DNA from: Neobacillus sp. WH10
GTDB taxonomy: Bacteria; Bacillota; Bacilli; Bacillales; Cytobacillaceae
Direction: 5' to 3'
Assembly (NCBI RefSeq): GCF_030123405.1
Contig: NZ_CP126110.1
Location: 930,001-994,000 of the forward strand
DNA length: 64,000 bases
Shown here: positions 16,557 through 25,347 of the stretch, piece by piece
Layout: each line of letters begins with the position of its first letter
Position numbering within the stretch: the stretch's first letter is position 1
Notes under the pieces: model-generated
The model's input: only the letters and a program-made list of their open reading frames with translations
Databases searched by the model: none
Told to the model about the DNA's origin: nothing
Translations under genes and position numbers: made by a program

Positions 16557-19500
16557 ATGGATGATTTATTAATTGAAACTAGAAATGGATTAGTATCAAA
16601 GTTAAGAAAGGAATTCTTAGGTCCTGGCTCTGAAATTTCCATTCCAGATGAAGAAAATGAAATGATTACCGATTTACCTGAGATTCGATACAGTATTGGT
16701 ATTCTTTTTCCACAAAAAAATTTAATTAATGCAGACAACAATGATATACAAGTATTAACAAATGGACAAGATCCAGAAGATATTGATGATGAGGTACAAG
16801 AGGACCATATTGAAGATAAAGGGGAGAAAAAGAAGTATTCAGGAAATATTGCTGAAGAAACGGATATTGGAACTCTGGATGAAGATATTGGATTGTCAAT
16901 GCAAAACATGCCATCCTCAATGGGATATACGTTTTTTTTGAAAAACAAAGTAAATGAAATCATATTCGATATATCATTTGCAACATACAGGAAAGCTGTA
17001 CTCCGGGATTGTATTTTGCCCTTTACGCCCGAAAATCCGGATAATTATATCTTGCCAAATGAAGTTTCTCATCTAGTTGAATATTTGAAGGATGATAGAT
17101 GTTTAATCTTAAAAAGCCGAATTACAAGAAAAGATATAAATCATATCCGGGAAAAGGATACTATTAACGATGAATATTTAATAGATTGCCTTTATAGATT
17201 AAGTAATCAATTTCAAAAAGGTTTCAAGCGTGAACCACATTTTTTACAGGTGAAAATAAATTTTGAAGAAGGAAAGTCCTTCTACGAAGAAAAGAGTTTA
17301 AATGATAGAGATATAAAGTTGGTTGTTTTACGAAAAGATACTGTGGATGGTCTACAAGCAATTACGGCAATGCTCGTTAACACCAATTCTGGTGGATACA
17401 ATGGTATAAATTCCTTCTTGCAACCTAAAATCCTAGTCGATTCTGACAAAAATCCGAAAATTTATTTTGAAGCTTATTCAAATAGACAGCAATTAAGAAA
17501 TGATGATTCGGAAGAAAATAGTTTGGAACTCCTTTATCGTGATAAAAAAGTATACGCTACTGGCCATGGGGTATCTGTAAATTGGGATATTAATGATTTA
17601 GGTAAGGGTAAAGTTTGGACCGATTTTATGCCATCTTTCGAAGTTCCACAAATGGATTTTAATTTAAAACACATTGATAAAAAGATTCTTTCAATGAAAT
17701 ATCTTTCCGACTTAGATTATTCTGATAGATTAAAGAAAATCGATAGTATGAAGGAATTAGTTGATGCTTATTATTCATGGATATTCGATATAGAAAAAAA
17801 AGGGAAAGACATTAATGAAAGATTTCAAAATGCAGTTTCAAGACATATCAAAGACTGTAGGGAATCATGTGACAGGATGTATTATGGTCTTGAACTATTA
17901 AAATCTGAGAAAAAAGTATATGATGCTTTTCAATTAGCAAACCGGGCAATGTTTATGCAACGGATTCACGCAAATTTTCAAAAGGAAGATCATTATCCTT
18001 ACGACCAAGAACTGCAGGATCGAATGTCCGAGCTAAATTATAATCAAATGGATGATAATGATCACAAATGGAGACCTTTCCAGCTTGCATTTTTATTAAT
18101 GAGTTTAAGATCAATTGCCGAAGAGAATTGTAATGAACGGAATCTCGTCGATTTAATCTGGTTTCCAACAGGTGGTGGTAAAACGGAGGCATACCTGGGA
18201 TTAACTGCTTTCACCATTTTCTACCGTAGGCTAGCTCATAAGGAAGTTTCAAAAGGGACAACAGTACTAATGCGGTATACACTTAGATTGTTGGCAGCGC
18301 AACAATTTTTGAGGGCAGGGACCCTGATTTGTGCATGTGAATCGATTAGAAAAGACAGTAACAAAAGGAAACCAAAATACCCATCGTATCAATTGGGTTC
18401 AGATAAAATAACGATTGGACTATGGATTGGCGGGACTCATACCCCAAATAAAAATGAAGATGCGGGAAAATATGTAAATAAATTATTTGGTGCTTCAACT
18501 AGCGATTTAAGGGATATAAAAGATAAAAATAATAAATTTCAAATACTTAAATGTCCATGGTGCGGCACAAAACTTGTAAAAGATTATAACCCTTCAGGTA
18601 AAGGTTTAATTGGTGATTGGGGTTATAAAATGAAAAATAAAAAACATTTTGAAATTTATTGTACACAAGAAAGTTGTGAATTTGAAACCTCTTTGCCTAT
18701 ACAAGTAGTTGATGAGGAACTTTATGACAAGCCACCTACTCTACTATTTGGTACCGTGGATAAATTTGCAATGTTACCTTGGAAAAATTCAGCGGGAAGT
18801 TTTTTCGCCGTCTCGGATGATTTTAGAGCACCTGAATTAATTATTCAGGATGAATTGCACTTAATTTCCGGCCCTCTGGGAACAATGGTTGGACTGTATG
18901 AAACAGCCATTGATGCATTATGTAGTTCAAAAGGCATAAAACCTAAAATTATCGCTTCAACAGCAACTATCCGACGTGCAAAAGACCAATGTTCAAATTT
19001 ATTTAATAGGGATGTAAGACAATTTCCTGCACCAGGAATTGATTCTAGCGATTCTTTTTTCGCACGTGAATCGGATATTCATAAAAAACCGGGGAGACTT
19101 TATGTTGGAATTATGCCATCTGGAAAAACAAAAGCAATGATGGAAGTGCGATCAATTGCAGCCATACTGCAGCGTGTCCACATGATGGATATTCCTTATG
19201 AGATAAAAGATAAATTCTGGACATTGGCAGTATATTTTAATAGTTTGCGTGATTTAAGTAAATGTATGACTTTGGTTGATGATGATGTCAAAGACTTCAT
19301 AAGAAGAATGGCTCAAAGATTCGGAAAGAGAAATTTAACCAGGCAAATTGGTTCAGCAAATGAGTTGACAAGCAGAGTTTCCACTTCTGAACTAAACGAA
19401 ACTTTGGAAAAGTTGGAGCAATTAATATATAGCGAGGGAAATCAACGGGATAAAAAGTATCCAATTAACGTACTACTTGCGACCAATATGATATCGGTCG

Positions 19501-20153
19501 GAGTGGATGTGGCCAGACTTAATGTAATGCTGCTAGTTGGTCAACCGAAGCTAACGAGTGAATATATTCAGGCATCGAGCCGAATTGGAAGAACTTATCC
19601 TGGAATAGCTTTTGTATTATATGATGGAGCCAAAAGTCGAGATAGGTCCCACTATGAACAATTTAGGGGATATCATGAATCTTTTTATAAGTATGTTGAG
19701 CCAACTGGTGCAACACCATTTTCGAAACCTGCAAGGGATCGGGCTTTACATGCGGTAATGGTTACGTTGATGCGTCATCAATATGGCCTATCAAGGGATA
19801 GTGATGCTTCTATGTTCCAAAAAGATGATCTCGGAGTAAAGGAAATAGAACAATATATTATTAATCGTGTTACAGAAATAAGAAGTAGGTCGGAAATAGA
19901 ACTCCAGAATGATAATGATGAAATTTTACAAGAAATGCGTGATTTTTGGGAGGAATGGGATGAGCGAAGAGTAAGGGTTGATGATAATAACTTTTTCTTC
20001 GGTGATAGGTTTATAGTATCCGATCCACCTCCGGAGACTAAAAGATTATTAAAAGTATTCGGAAATGATAGTACGGATATAGCGAAAGAAACATTAACTT
20101 CCATGAGAAATGTGGATAAAAATGTTACCGCTGGTCTAATAATCTGGGAGTGA
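16557..20153 (+). CDS. drmA: DISARM helicase DrmA
   Basis: 1198 residues. Superfamily 2 helicase/translocase of DISARM, which pairs with DrmB to recognise incoming DNA. Walker A TGGGKTEAYLG starts at 538, the DEAH-like box is DELH at 765-768, ASTATIRRA follows as motif III, and motifs V/VI appear as NMISVGVDV and SRIGR (1008-1012). A Cys cluster inserted between the helicase halves (CPWC at 666-669, CTQESC at 702-707) probably binds zinc. The N-terminal 500 residues are family-specific. Ribosome site CCGGAGG; only 7 bases separate it from drmB. Confidence 0.9.
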   Translation: MDDLLIETRNGLVSKLRKEFLGPGSEISIPDEENEMITDLPEIRYSIGILFPQKNLINADNNDIQVLTNGQDPEDIDDEVQEDHIEDKGEKKKYSGNIAEETDIGTLDEDIGLSMQNMPSSMGYTFFLKNKVNEIIFDISFATYRKAVLRDCILPFTPENPDNYILPNEVSHLVEYLKDDRCLILKSRITRKDINHIREKDTINDEYLIDCLYRLSNQFQKGFKREPHFLQVKINFEEGKSFYEEKSLNDRDIKLVVLRKDTVDGLQAITAMLVNTNSGGYNGINSFLQPKILVDSDKNPKIYFEAYSNRQQLRNDDSEENSLELLYRDKKVYATGHGVSVNWDINDLGKGKVWTDFMPSFEVPQMDFNLKHIDKKILSMKYLSDLDYSDRLKKIDSMKELVDAYYSWIFDIEKKGKDINERFQNAVSRHIKDCRESCDRMYYGLELLKSEKKVYDAFQLANRAMFMQRIHANFQKEDHYPYDQELQDRMSELNYNQMDDNDHKWRPFQLAFLLMSLRSIAEENCNERNLVDLIWFPTGGGKTEAYLGLTAFTIFYRRLAHKEVSKGTTVLMRYTLRLLAAQQFLRAGTLICACESIRKDSNKRKPKYPSYQLGSDKITIGLWIGGTHTPNKNEDAGKYVNKLFGASTSDLRDIKDKNNKFQILKCPWCGTKLVKDYNPSGKGLIGDWGYKMKNKKHFEIYCTQESCEFETSLPIQVVDEELYDKPPTLLFGTVDKFAMLPWKNSAGSFFAVSDDFRAPELIIQDELHLISGPLGTMVGLYETAIDALCSSKGIKPKIIASTATIRRAKDQCSNLFNRDVRQFPAPGIDSSDSFFARESDIHKKPGRLYVGIMPSGKTKAMMEVRSIAAILQRVHMMDIPYEIKDKFWTLAVYFNSLRDLSKCMTLVDDDVKDFIRRMAQRFGKRNLTRQIGSANELTSRVSTSELNETLEKLEQLIYSEGNQRDKKYPINVLLATNMISVGVDVARLNVMLLVGQPKLTSEYIQASSRIGRTYPGIAFVLYDGAKSRDRSHYEQFRGYHESFYKYVEPTGATPFSKPARDRALHAVMVTLMRHQYGLSRDSDASMFQKDDLGVKEIEQYIINRVTEIRSRSEIELQNDNDEILQEMRDFWEEWDERRVRVDDNNFFFGDRFIVSDPPPETKRLLKVFGNDSTDIAKETLTSMRNVDKNVTAGLIIWE

Positions 20154-20160
20154 TAAAAAA

Positions 20161-22062
20161 ATGGCCAATTTAGGAAGACAAAAGGATATTCAAAAATTAA
20201 AACCGATTACACACAGTGTCAGAAGTGCTCAAGCCATATTACAGTATGGTGTTGGTGCAATGGTTGATTTTCCGGATCAAACGCTTATGACTGCTGCTCC
20301 TGAATACTGGGAATCGAAAGTTACAAAAATTCACGATGAGAGACTGGAAAAAGCTTTAAATGTCGATTATTTTGGAATGCCTGGAAACAGTAAATATGAT
20401 TGGGGGATTGCTTACGCAAGGTTTCCTCAGTGGTATTTTTGCCCTAAATGCAGGAGATTTCAACCTATTAAAAGTTGGGTAACGGAATATAGGAAAAAAG
20501 CTACTCAAAAGCAAAAAGACTGGGATCCGTATATGAAAAAGCCACGTTGTTTGGAATGTAAGAAAGATCTTGTCCCAACCCGTATTGTTGTTGCTTGTGA
20601 AAACGGACATATCGATGATTTTCCTTGGATCCAATGGGTTCATCATAAAAGCGGAAAAAATCAGATATGTTCCAATCCCGTTTTAACATTTGAAACTGGA
20701 ACAACAGCATCTGCAGGACTGGAAGGCTTAGTTATCAAATGCAAGACTTGTAAAGCGTGGGCCAATTTAGCCGGAGCGTTTGATAAAGATGCCATGGAAC
20801 TGATGGAAAAGAAGCACGGCCATGGATATGAATGTTCTGGGAATATGCCATGGAAAAATAAAACTGAAGAATGTGTGGCTTTTCCACGTGCTTTTCAAAG
20901 AGGCGCTTCTTCACTATATTTTCCAAAGGTAATAAGTTCTTTGGTAATTCCCCCTTACTCAGAAAAAATTAATAATGAAATTACGGATTCAAAAGCTTTT
21001 GAACGGATATTAAATTTTCTGAGTGAATGTGACGAGGATGAAAGGGAATCAAAAATAACAGCAAAAATTGATAAATGGTCCGAAGACATTGGAAGGGAGA
21101 TTTCCTCAAACCCTAACATGATTAAAAATATATTGTCCAGACGTTTCTCCAATCCTTCAGATGGAGAATCTGAAAATGTTAATGCAAATGGAGTTAAATA
21201 TAAAATTGAAGAATTTGAAGCTTTATCAGGAAAAATTCCTGTTGGAAATCTTAATGGAAATGATTTCGTAAGGGAAGAAACCGATATTGAAATGTATGAT
21301 ATTCCATATCTGAAAAGTGTTTCTCTTATTCATAAAGTTAGAGAAGTTCGGGCGTTAACAGGATTCACCAGAATTAATCCTCCAGATGCATATGAAATTG
21401 GTGAAAAAATTTCTGGGTTTATTTCTGTTAAGGAAACCGGAACAAGATGGTATCCGGCATATGAGGTACGTGGTGAAGGAATTTTTATCGAATTCGAGAA
21501 AGAGGCTATCGATAATTGGTTAAAGAAAAATATAAATATATATGGAAGAACAAAAGTCCTGGAGCATAACTATAAAAATACCTATCAGGGAAGTATTACA
21601 GAAAGAAATATTTCTCCAAAATTTGTATTGCTACATACAATAGCTCATTTGCTTATTAGACAATTGAGTTTTGAATGTGGGTATACAGCCGCATCGTTAC
21701 GCGAGCGGATTTATTGTAGCGAGGTTGAAGACGGGACAGAGATGTCAGCGATTCTCATCTACACTGCTAGTGGTGATTCAGAGGGAACTCTTGGAGGCCT
21801 TGTAAGACAGGGATATTGGGATTGCCTTCCAAGAACTTTCCGAAAGGCAATAGAGTTTAGCGAATTATGTTCGAATGATCCGGTATGCATATCCAGCGAA
21901 GGTCAAGGAAGGGATGCCTTAAACTTAGCAGCATGCCATTCATGTACATTGCTTCCAGAGACTAGTTGTGAAGAGTTCAATGTATTTTTGGACAGAGGGC
22001 TAATTGTAGGTACTTTTGAGGAAAAGGGAATGGGCTTTTATAGTAAATGGTTAAATTCGTAA
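20161..22062 (+). CDS. drmB: DISARM protein DrmB (DUF1998)
   Basis: 633 residues. DUF1998 partner of DrmA. Visible zinc-binding pairs are CPKC (near 94), CLEC (near 131) and ACENGHIDDFPW. The C-terminal DUF1998 signature is present: HTIAHLLIRQLSFECGY, GTLGGLVRQGYWD and then a Cys-rich end (CSNDPVC, ACHSCTLLPETSCEEFN). The order drmE-drmA-drmB-methylase and the 7 and 15 base gaps show one operon. DrmA and DrmB are known to form a complex; that they do so here is inference. Confidence 0.9.
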   Translation: MANLGRQKDIQKLKPITHSVRSAQAILQYGVGAMVDFPDQTLMTAAPEYWESKVTKIHDERLEKALNVDYFGMPGNSKYDWGIAYARFPQWYFCPKCRRFQPIKSWVTEYRKKATQKQKDWDPYMKKPRCLECKKDLVPTRIVVACENGHIDDFPWIQWVHHKSGKNQICSNPVLTFETGTTASAGLEGLVIKCKTCKAWANLAGAFDKDAMELMEKKHGHGYECSGNMPWKNKTEECVAFPRAFQRGASSLYFPKVISSLVIPPYSEKINNEITDSKAFERILNFLSECDEDERESKITAKIDKWSEDIGREISSNPNMIKNILSRRFSNPSDGESENVNANGVKYKIEEFEALSGKIPVGNLNGNDFVREETDIEMYDIPYLKSVSLIHKVREVRALTGFTRINPPDAYEIGEKISGFISVKETGTRWYPAYEVRGEGIFIEFEKEAIDNWLKKNINIYGRTKVLEHNYKNTYQGSITERNISPKFVLLHTIAHLLIRQLSFECGYTAASLRERIYCSEVEDGTEMSAILIYTASGDSEGTLGGLVRQGYWDCLPRTFRKAIEFSELCSNDPVCISSEGQGRDALNLAACHSCTLLPETSCEEFNVFLDRGLIVGTFEEKGMGFYSKWLNS

Positions 22063-22077
22063 TTTATATCAAGTGAG

Positions 22078-23121
22078 ATGAAAAAAATGAAATTTACAGC
22101 AATTGATTTGTTTGCCGGCTGTGGGGGTCTATCCGAGGGCTTAATACAAGCAAATTTTAATGTCATTGCAGCAGTAGAAATTAATAAAAAAGCGTTGGAA
22201 ACATATAGATTAAATCATAGTAAAACAAAAATATTTGTTACAGATATTCGATCTCTTGATGTTGAAAAAGTTAGAGCATTATTAGGTGGGCAAACGTTGC
22301 ATTTACTTGCCGGATGTCCACCCTGTCAAGGGTTCTCCTCTATCAGGAGATTAAACAGAAGTAGTGCGGTAGAAGATGCAAGAAATGACTTAATTCTTGA
22401 ATATTTAAGGTTTGTAAAAGAACTTAAACCGTTGACGATTATGATGGAGAACGTGCCTGCGATTATTAACTATCATTTATTTAAAGAAGTCAAAATAGAA
22501 CTAGAAGGCATTGGATACAATATCGATTTTGATATTGTTAATGTTGCAGATTATGGGGTTCCTCAAAGAAGAAAACGCTTTGTAATGCTAGGTTCCAGAA
22601 TCGGGGATATTAAAATTGCCAAAGCGAACAATTTAAAACGAACTGTTAGGGATATAATTGGTTCATTGGAAAGCCCAGAAACAACGAATGACCCGGTACA
22701 TAAAATTTATCCCAAACATGTTCCCCGAATTAAGGAAATGATAAGTAAAATTCCAAAAGATGGGGGAAGCAGAAAGGATCTACCAGCAGAATATATTTTA
22801 GATTGTCACAAAAAGGAAAAGGTAGGATTTAACGATGTATATGGTCGATTAAGATGGGATGATGTATCTTCGACGATTACGGGCGGTTGTTTAAATCCTT
22901 CAAAAGGCCGTTTTTTACACCCGGAGGAAGACAGATGTATTACCGCAAGGGAGGCAGCTTTGCTTCAAACATTTCCAGGTGATTATCAATTTCCTATTGA
23001 AATTCCAAAAACCGCTCTTGCATTAATGATTGGTAATGCTCTCCCACCCGAATTTAGTCGGATTCAGAGTAACGAAATTAAAAATCACTTAATGATGAAT
23101 TTAATTAGGGAAAAATTTTAA
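22078..23121 (+). CDS. drmMII: DISARM cytosine-C5 DNA methyltransferase DrmMII
   Basis: 347 residues. All main C5-methylase motifs are visible: I (FAGCGGLSEGL), IV with the catalytic Cys (GCPPCQGFSS, C83), VI (MMENVPA), VIII (PQRRKRFVML), and X (MIGNALPP). It would methylate host DNA so that DISARM spares it; class 2 DISARM methylases of this kind are known. The recognition sequence cannot be read from the protein. It has a weak ribosome site and may be coupled to drmB, which ends 15 bases upstream. Confidence 0.9.
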   Translation: MKKMKFTAIDLFAGCGGLSEGLIQANFNVIAAVEINKKALETYRLNHSKTKIFVTDIRSLDVEKVRALLGGQTLHLLAGCPPCQGFSSIRRLNRSSAVEDARNDLILEYLRFVKELKPLTIMMENVPAIINYHLFKEVKIELEGIGYNIDFDIVNVADYGVPQRRKRFVMLGSRIGDIKIAKANNLKRTVRDIIGSLESPETTNDPVHKIYPKHVPRIKEMISKIPKDGGSRKDLPAEYILDCHKKEKVGFNDVYGRLRWDDVSSTITGGCLNPSKGRFLHPEEDRCITAREAALLQTFPGDYQFPIEIPKTALALMIGNALPPEFSRIQSNEIKNHLMMNLIREKF

Positions 23122-23493
23122 AAATGATTTATTAATAATAAATAAGCATTGATTAAATCGAATTCATTTGAATACCAGGTTTAATTAACATTTTTTGATT
23201 CCTAATTTATTTGTTACATTTAATGAACGTAAGACCCTATACAAACAACGCATATAAACGTGTAGCATCTCCTGGTAGTTTCAAAGTATCAATCAAAGGA
23301 GGTGCTTTTCTTATGCCAAAATAAAAATATGAAAATGAATGGAGGACCATCAGGAATATTTTTCAATTTTAAAAGGTGGAGTAAGTGTGCCTTTTAATAA
23401 ATATAATATTTCAGTATAATCTGAGGTAATTACAAACATTGGGAATAAATGTACAATATTTTTATCGCTATTTAATGATGGGAAGGTGAAATT
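23122..23493. other. Spacer between the methylase and McrB-like genes
   Basis: 372 bases, AT-rich. It contains a 33-codon frame at 23223-23324 and the ribosome site AAGGTGA of the next gene. No drmC (phospholipase-D nuclease) sequence is present. A promoter for the McrBC pair could lie here but I cannot define it. Confidence 0.4.
23223..23324 (+). CDS. Possible 33-residue basic peptide or gene scrap
   Basis: ATG 23223 opens a frame with protein-like composition (RPYTNNAYKR, then SFKVSIKGGAFLMPK) and a net positive charge. No ribosome site is seen, so it may be the tail of a lost gene. Not recognised. Confidence 0.25.
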   Translation: MNVRPYTNNAYKRVASPGSFKVSIKGGAFLMPK

Positions 23494-25347
23494 GTGAAAG
23501 TAGGAAATCATTCTTTTGAGGTTTTTGATAGAAATCATTTCGTTTATAGGGTAGATGCTGAAGGAGCTGAAAAGGTAAAAGAGGATTATGTTTCTGCATG
23601 GAATGAATGGAAAAGGATTGTTGAAACATCAGTATTAGATTCCGGTAGTCAGAGTTTAACGGTTGAGAATACAGAGCACTGGCAGAATAGTGGAAATTTA
23701 CGTAGAAGATTTTGGTCAAGAATCAAGAATGAACATTTATTAGATAAACCGTCATGCATTGCTGCAATGATTAGTAATGACAACTTAAGAGTTTATCTTG
23801 AATGGCATGGTTATAAAAATGAAAAACTTGTTCATGAACGAAACAAACATAATGGTTGGATTTTCTCCATTGAAGAATGGATTAAAGAAAAAGATATTAA
23901 TACATCTGAATATAGAATATGGAAAAATAAAGATGCAGATGAAGATTTTAAAAATTATTGGACATTAGAAGATTTATTAAAAGATGAAAAATTAGAAGAA
24001 GATTTAGTTAATTACTTAGATTCTAATCATAAAAACTGGGTCAGGATAGGGAAGGTTTACTTAAAGTCGACTATTCTACAGCATGAAAATATTACAGGCG
24101 AAATGGGTAGTACAATAAATGAATTGGAATGGCTTTATAATAGGGTAACAGGTTCAATAAAGGAAATTGTTGAACCCGACGAAAATTTAAGAGATGAATT
24201 GGTAGTTGATGGTTCTGCAAATAAGATTAATGAACCACCAATTAATTTTTCTACTAATAAAGCTTTAATAAAACACATTCATTCCTACATAGAATCTAAT
24301 GGTTTTCTTTATTCAATTGAAGAAGTGACAAATTTGTTTTTATCAATTAAAACCAAGCCTTTTGTAATTTTATCCGGGATATCTGGAACAGGGAAAACAA
24401 AGATTGTCCAGTGGTTTGCGGAGAGTGTTGGAGCAACAGAGGACAATGGGCAGTTTACGCTGATTCCGGTTCGACCTGATTGGAATGATAGTTCTGATTT
24501 ACTTGGTTACGTTGATATTAAAGGTGATTTTAAGACGGGCCCACTTACGAAGGTTATTGAAAGAGCGGAGGAAAATCCGGATCTTCCATTTTTCGTATTA
24601 CTGGATGAGATGAATCTTGCCAGAGTAGAGCATTATTTCAGTGATATTTTGAGTGTTATGGAAAGTTGTAAATGGCAGAATGGTAAGATTGTGACTTCGA
24701 ATCTCCTGACTAAAGAAGTTGCCGGTCGGGACATTAAACTCCCGACGAATCTCTATATTATTGGAACTGTCAATATGGATGAGACCACTCATCCATTTAG
24801 TAAGAAAGTACTTGATCGTGCAAATACAATTGAGTTTAATCGTGTGGAGTTATCGAATTTAGCATTCCTTGAAGGAAAGGAAGAAATTCAGCCAGTTGTT
24901 GTTTCAGATAGTAAATTTCGAGCAAACTATCTTCATTTAAAGGATTTGTATGCTTCCAATAAAGCGCTTGTAGAAAGTGTTACTGCTGAATTAGAGAATA
25001 TTAATAAGTCTTTACAATTAATTAATGCCCATGTTGGTTATCGAGTAAGGGATGAAATCTGTTTTTATTTAGATTACAACGAGAATAGTGGTTTAATGAG
25101 CCCTCAAACCGCATTTGATCATTGTATTCTTCAAAAAATATTGCCACGTGTTTCCGGTAGTGATAAGCGTGTAGAACAATTATTAATGGAACTTTATCTT
25201 TTATTTACAGGTAGAGTTTATGACGAAAATCAAGATAGTTATCATCAGGAAATTGAGCAGGCAAAATACCCAAAAAGTGCAGCTAAGGTACTGGAGATGC
25301 TTAGGAGGTTAAAGGACGATGGCTTCACTTCATTCTGGATCTCGTGA
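23494..25347 (+). CDS. McrB-like AAA+ GTPase motor subunit
   Basis: 617 residues. The C-terminal AAA+ domain has Walker A GISGTGKT (295-302), Walker B LLDEMNLAR with D371-E372, and GTVNMDE (424-430), matching the McrB signature MNxxD/NTAD. McrB translocates on DNA and drives the McrC nuclease. The N-terminal 230 residues are an unassigned domain rich in aromatic and charged residues (RRRFWSRIKNEHL, YLEWHGYKNEK), in the place where McrB relatives carry the modified-base or target reader. GTG start with AAGGTGA upstream. It overlaps the next gene by 29 bases. Confidence 0.85.
   Translation: MKVGNHSFEVFDRNHFVYRVDAEGAEKVKEDYVSAWNEWKRIVETSVLDSGSQSLTVENTEHWQNSGNLRRRFWSRIKNEHLLDKPSCIAAMISNDNLRVYLEWHGYKNEKLVHERNKHNGWIFSIEEWIKEKDINTSEYRIWKNKDADEDFKNYWTLEDLLKDEKLEEDLVNYLDSNHKNWVRIGKVYLKSTILQHENITGEMGSTINELEWLYNRVTGSIKEIVEPDENLRDELVVDGSANKINEPPINFSTNKALIKHIHSYIESNGFLYSIEEVTNLFLSIKTKPFVILSGISGTGKTKIVQWFAESVGATEDNGQFTLIPVRPDWNDSSDLLGYVDIKGDFKTGPLTKVIERAEENPDLPFFVLLDEMNLARVEHYFSDILSVMESCKWQNGKIVTSNLLTKEVAGRDIKLPTNLYIIGTVNMDETTHPFSKKVLDRANTIEFNRVELSNLAFLEGKEEIQPVVVSDSKFRANYLHLKDLYASNKALVESVTAELENINKSLQLINAHVGYRVRDEICFYLDYNENSGLMSPQTAFDHCILQKILPRVSGSDKRVEQLLMELYLLFTGRVYDENQDSYHQEIEQAKYPKSAAKVLEMLRRLKDDGFTSFWIS

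Noticed and set aside
16526..16963. 145-codon minus-strand frame at the drmE-drmA junction
   Set aside because: Ser/Phe-rich translation antisense to drmA; no ribosome site.
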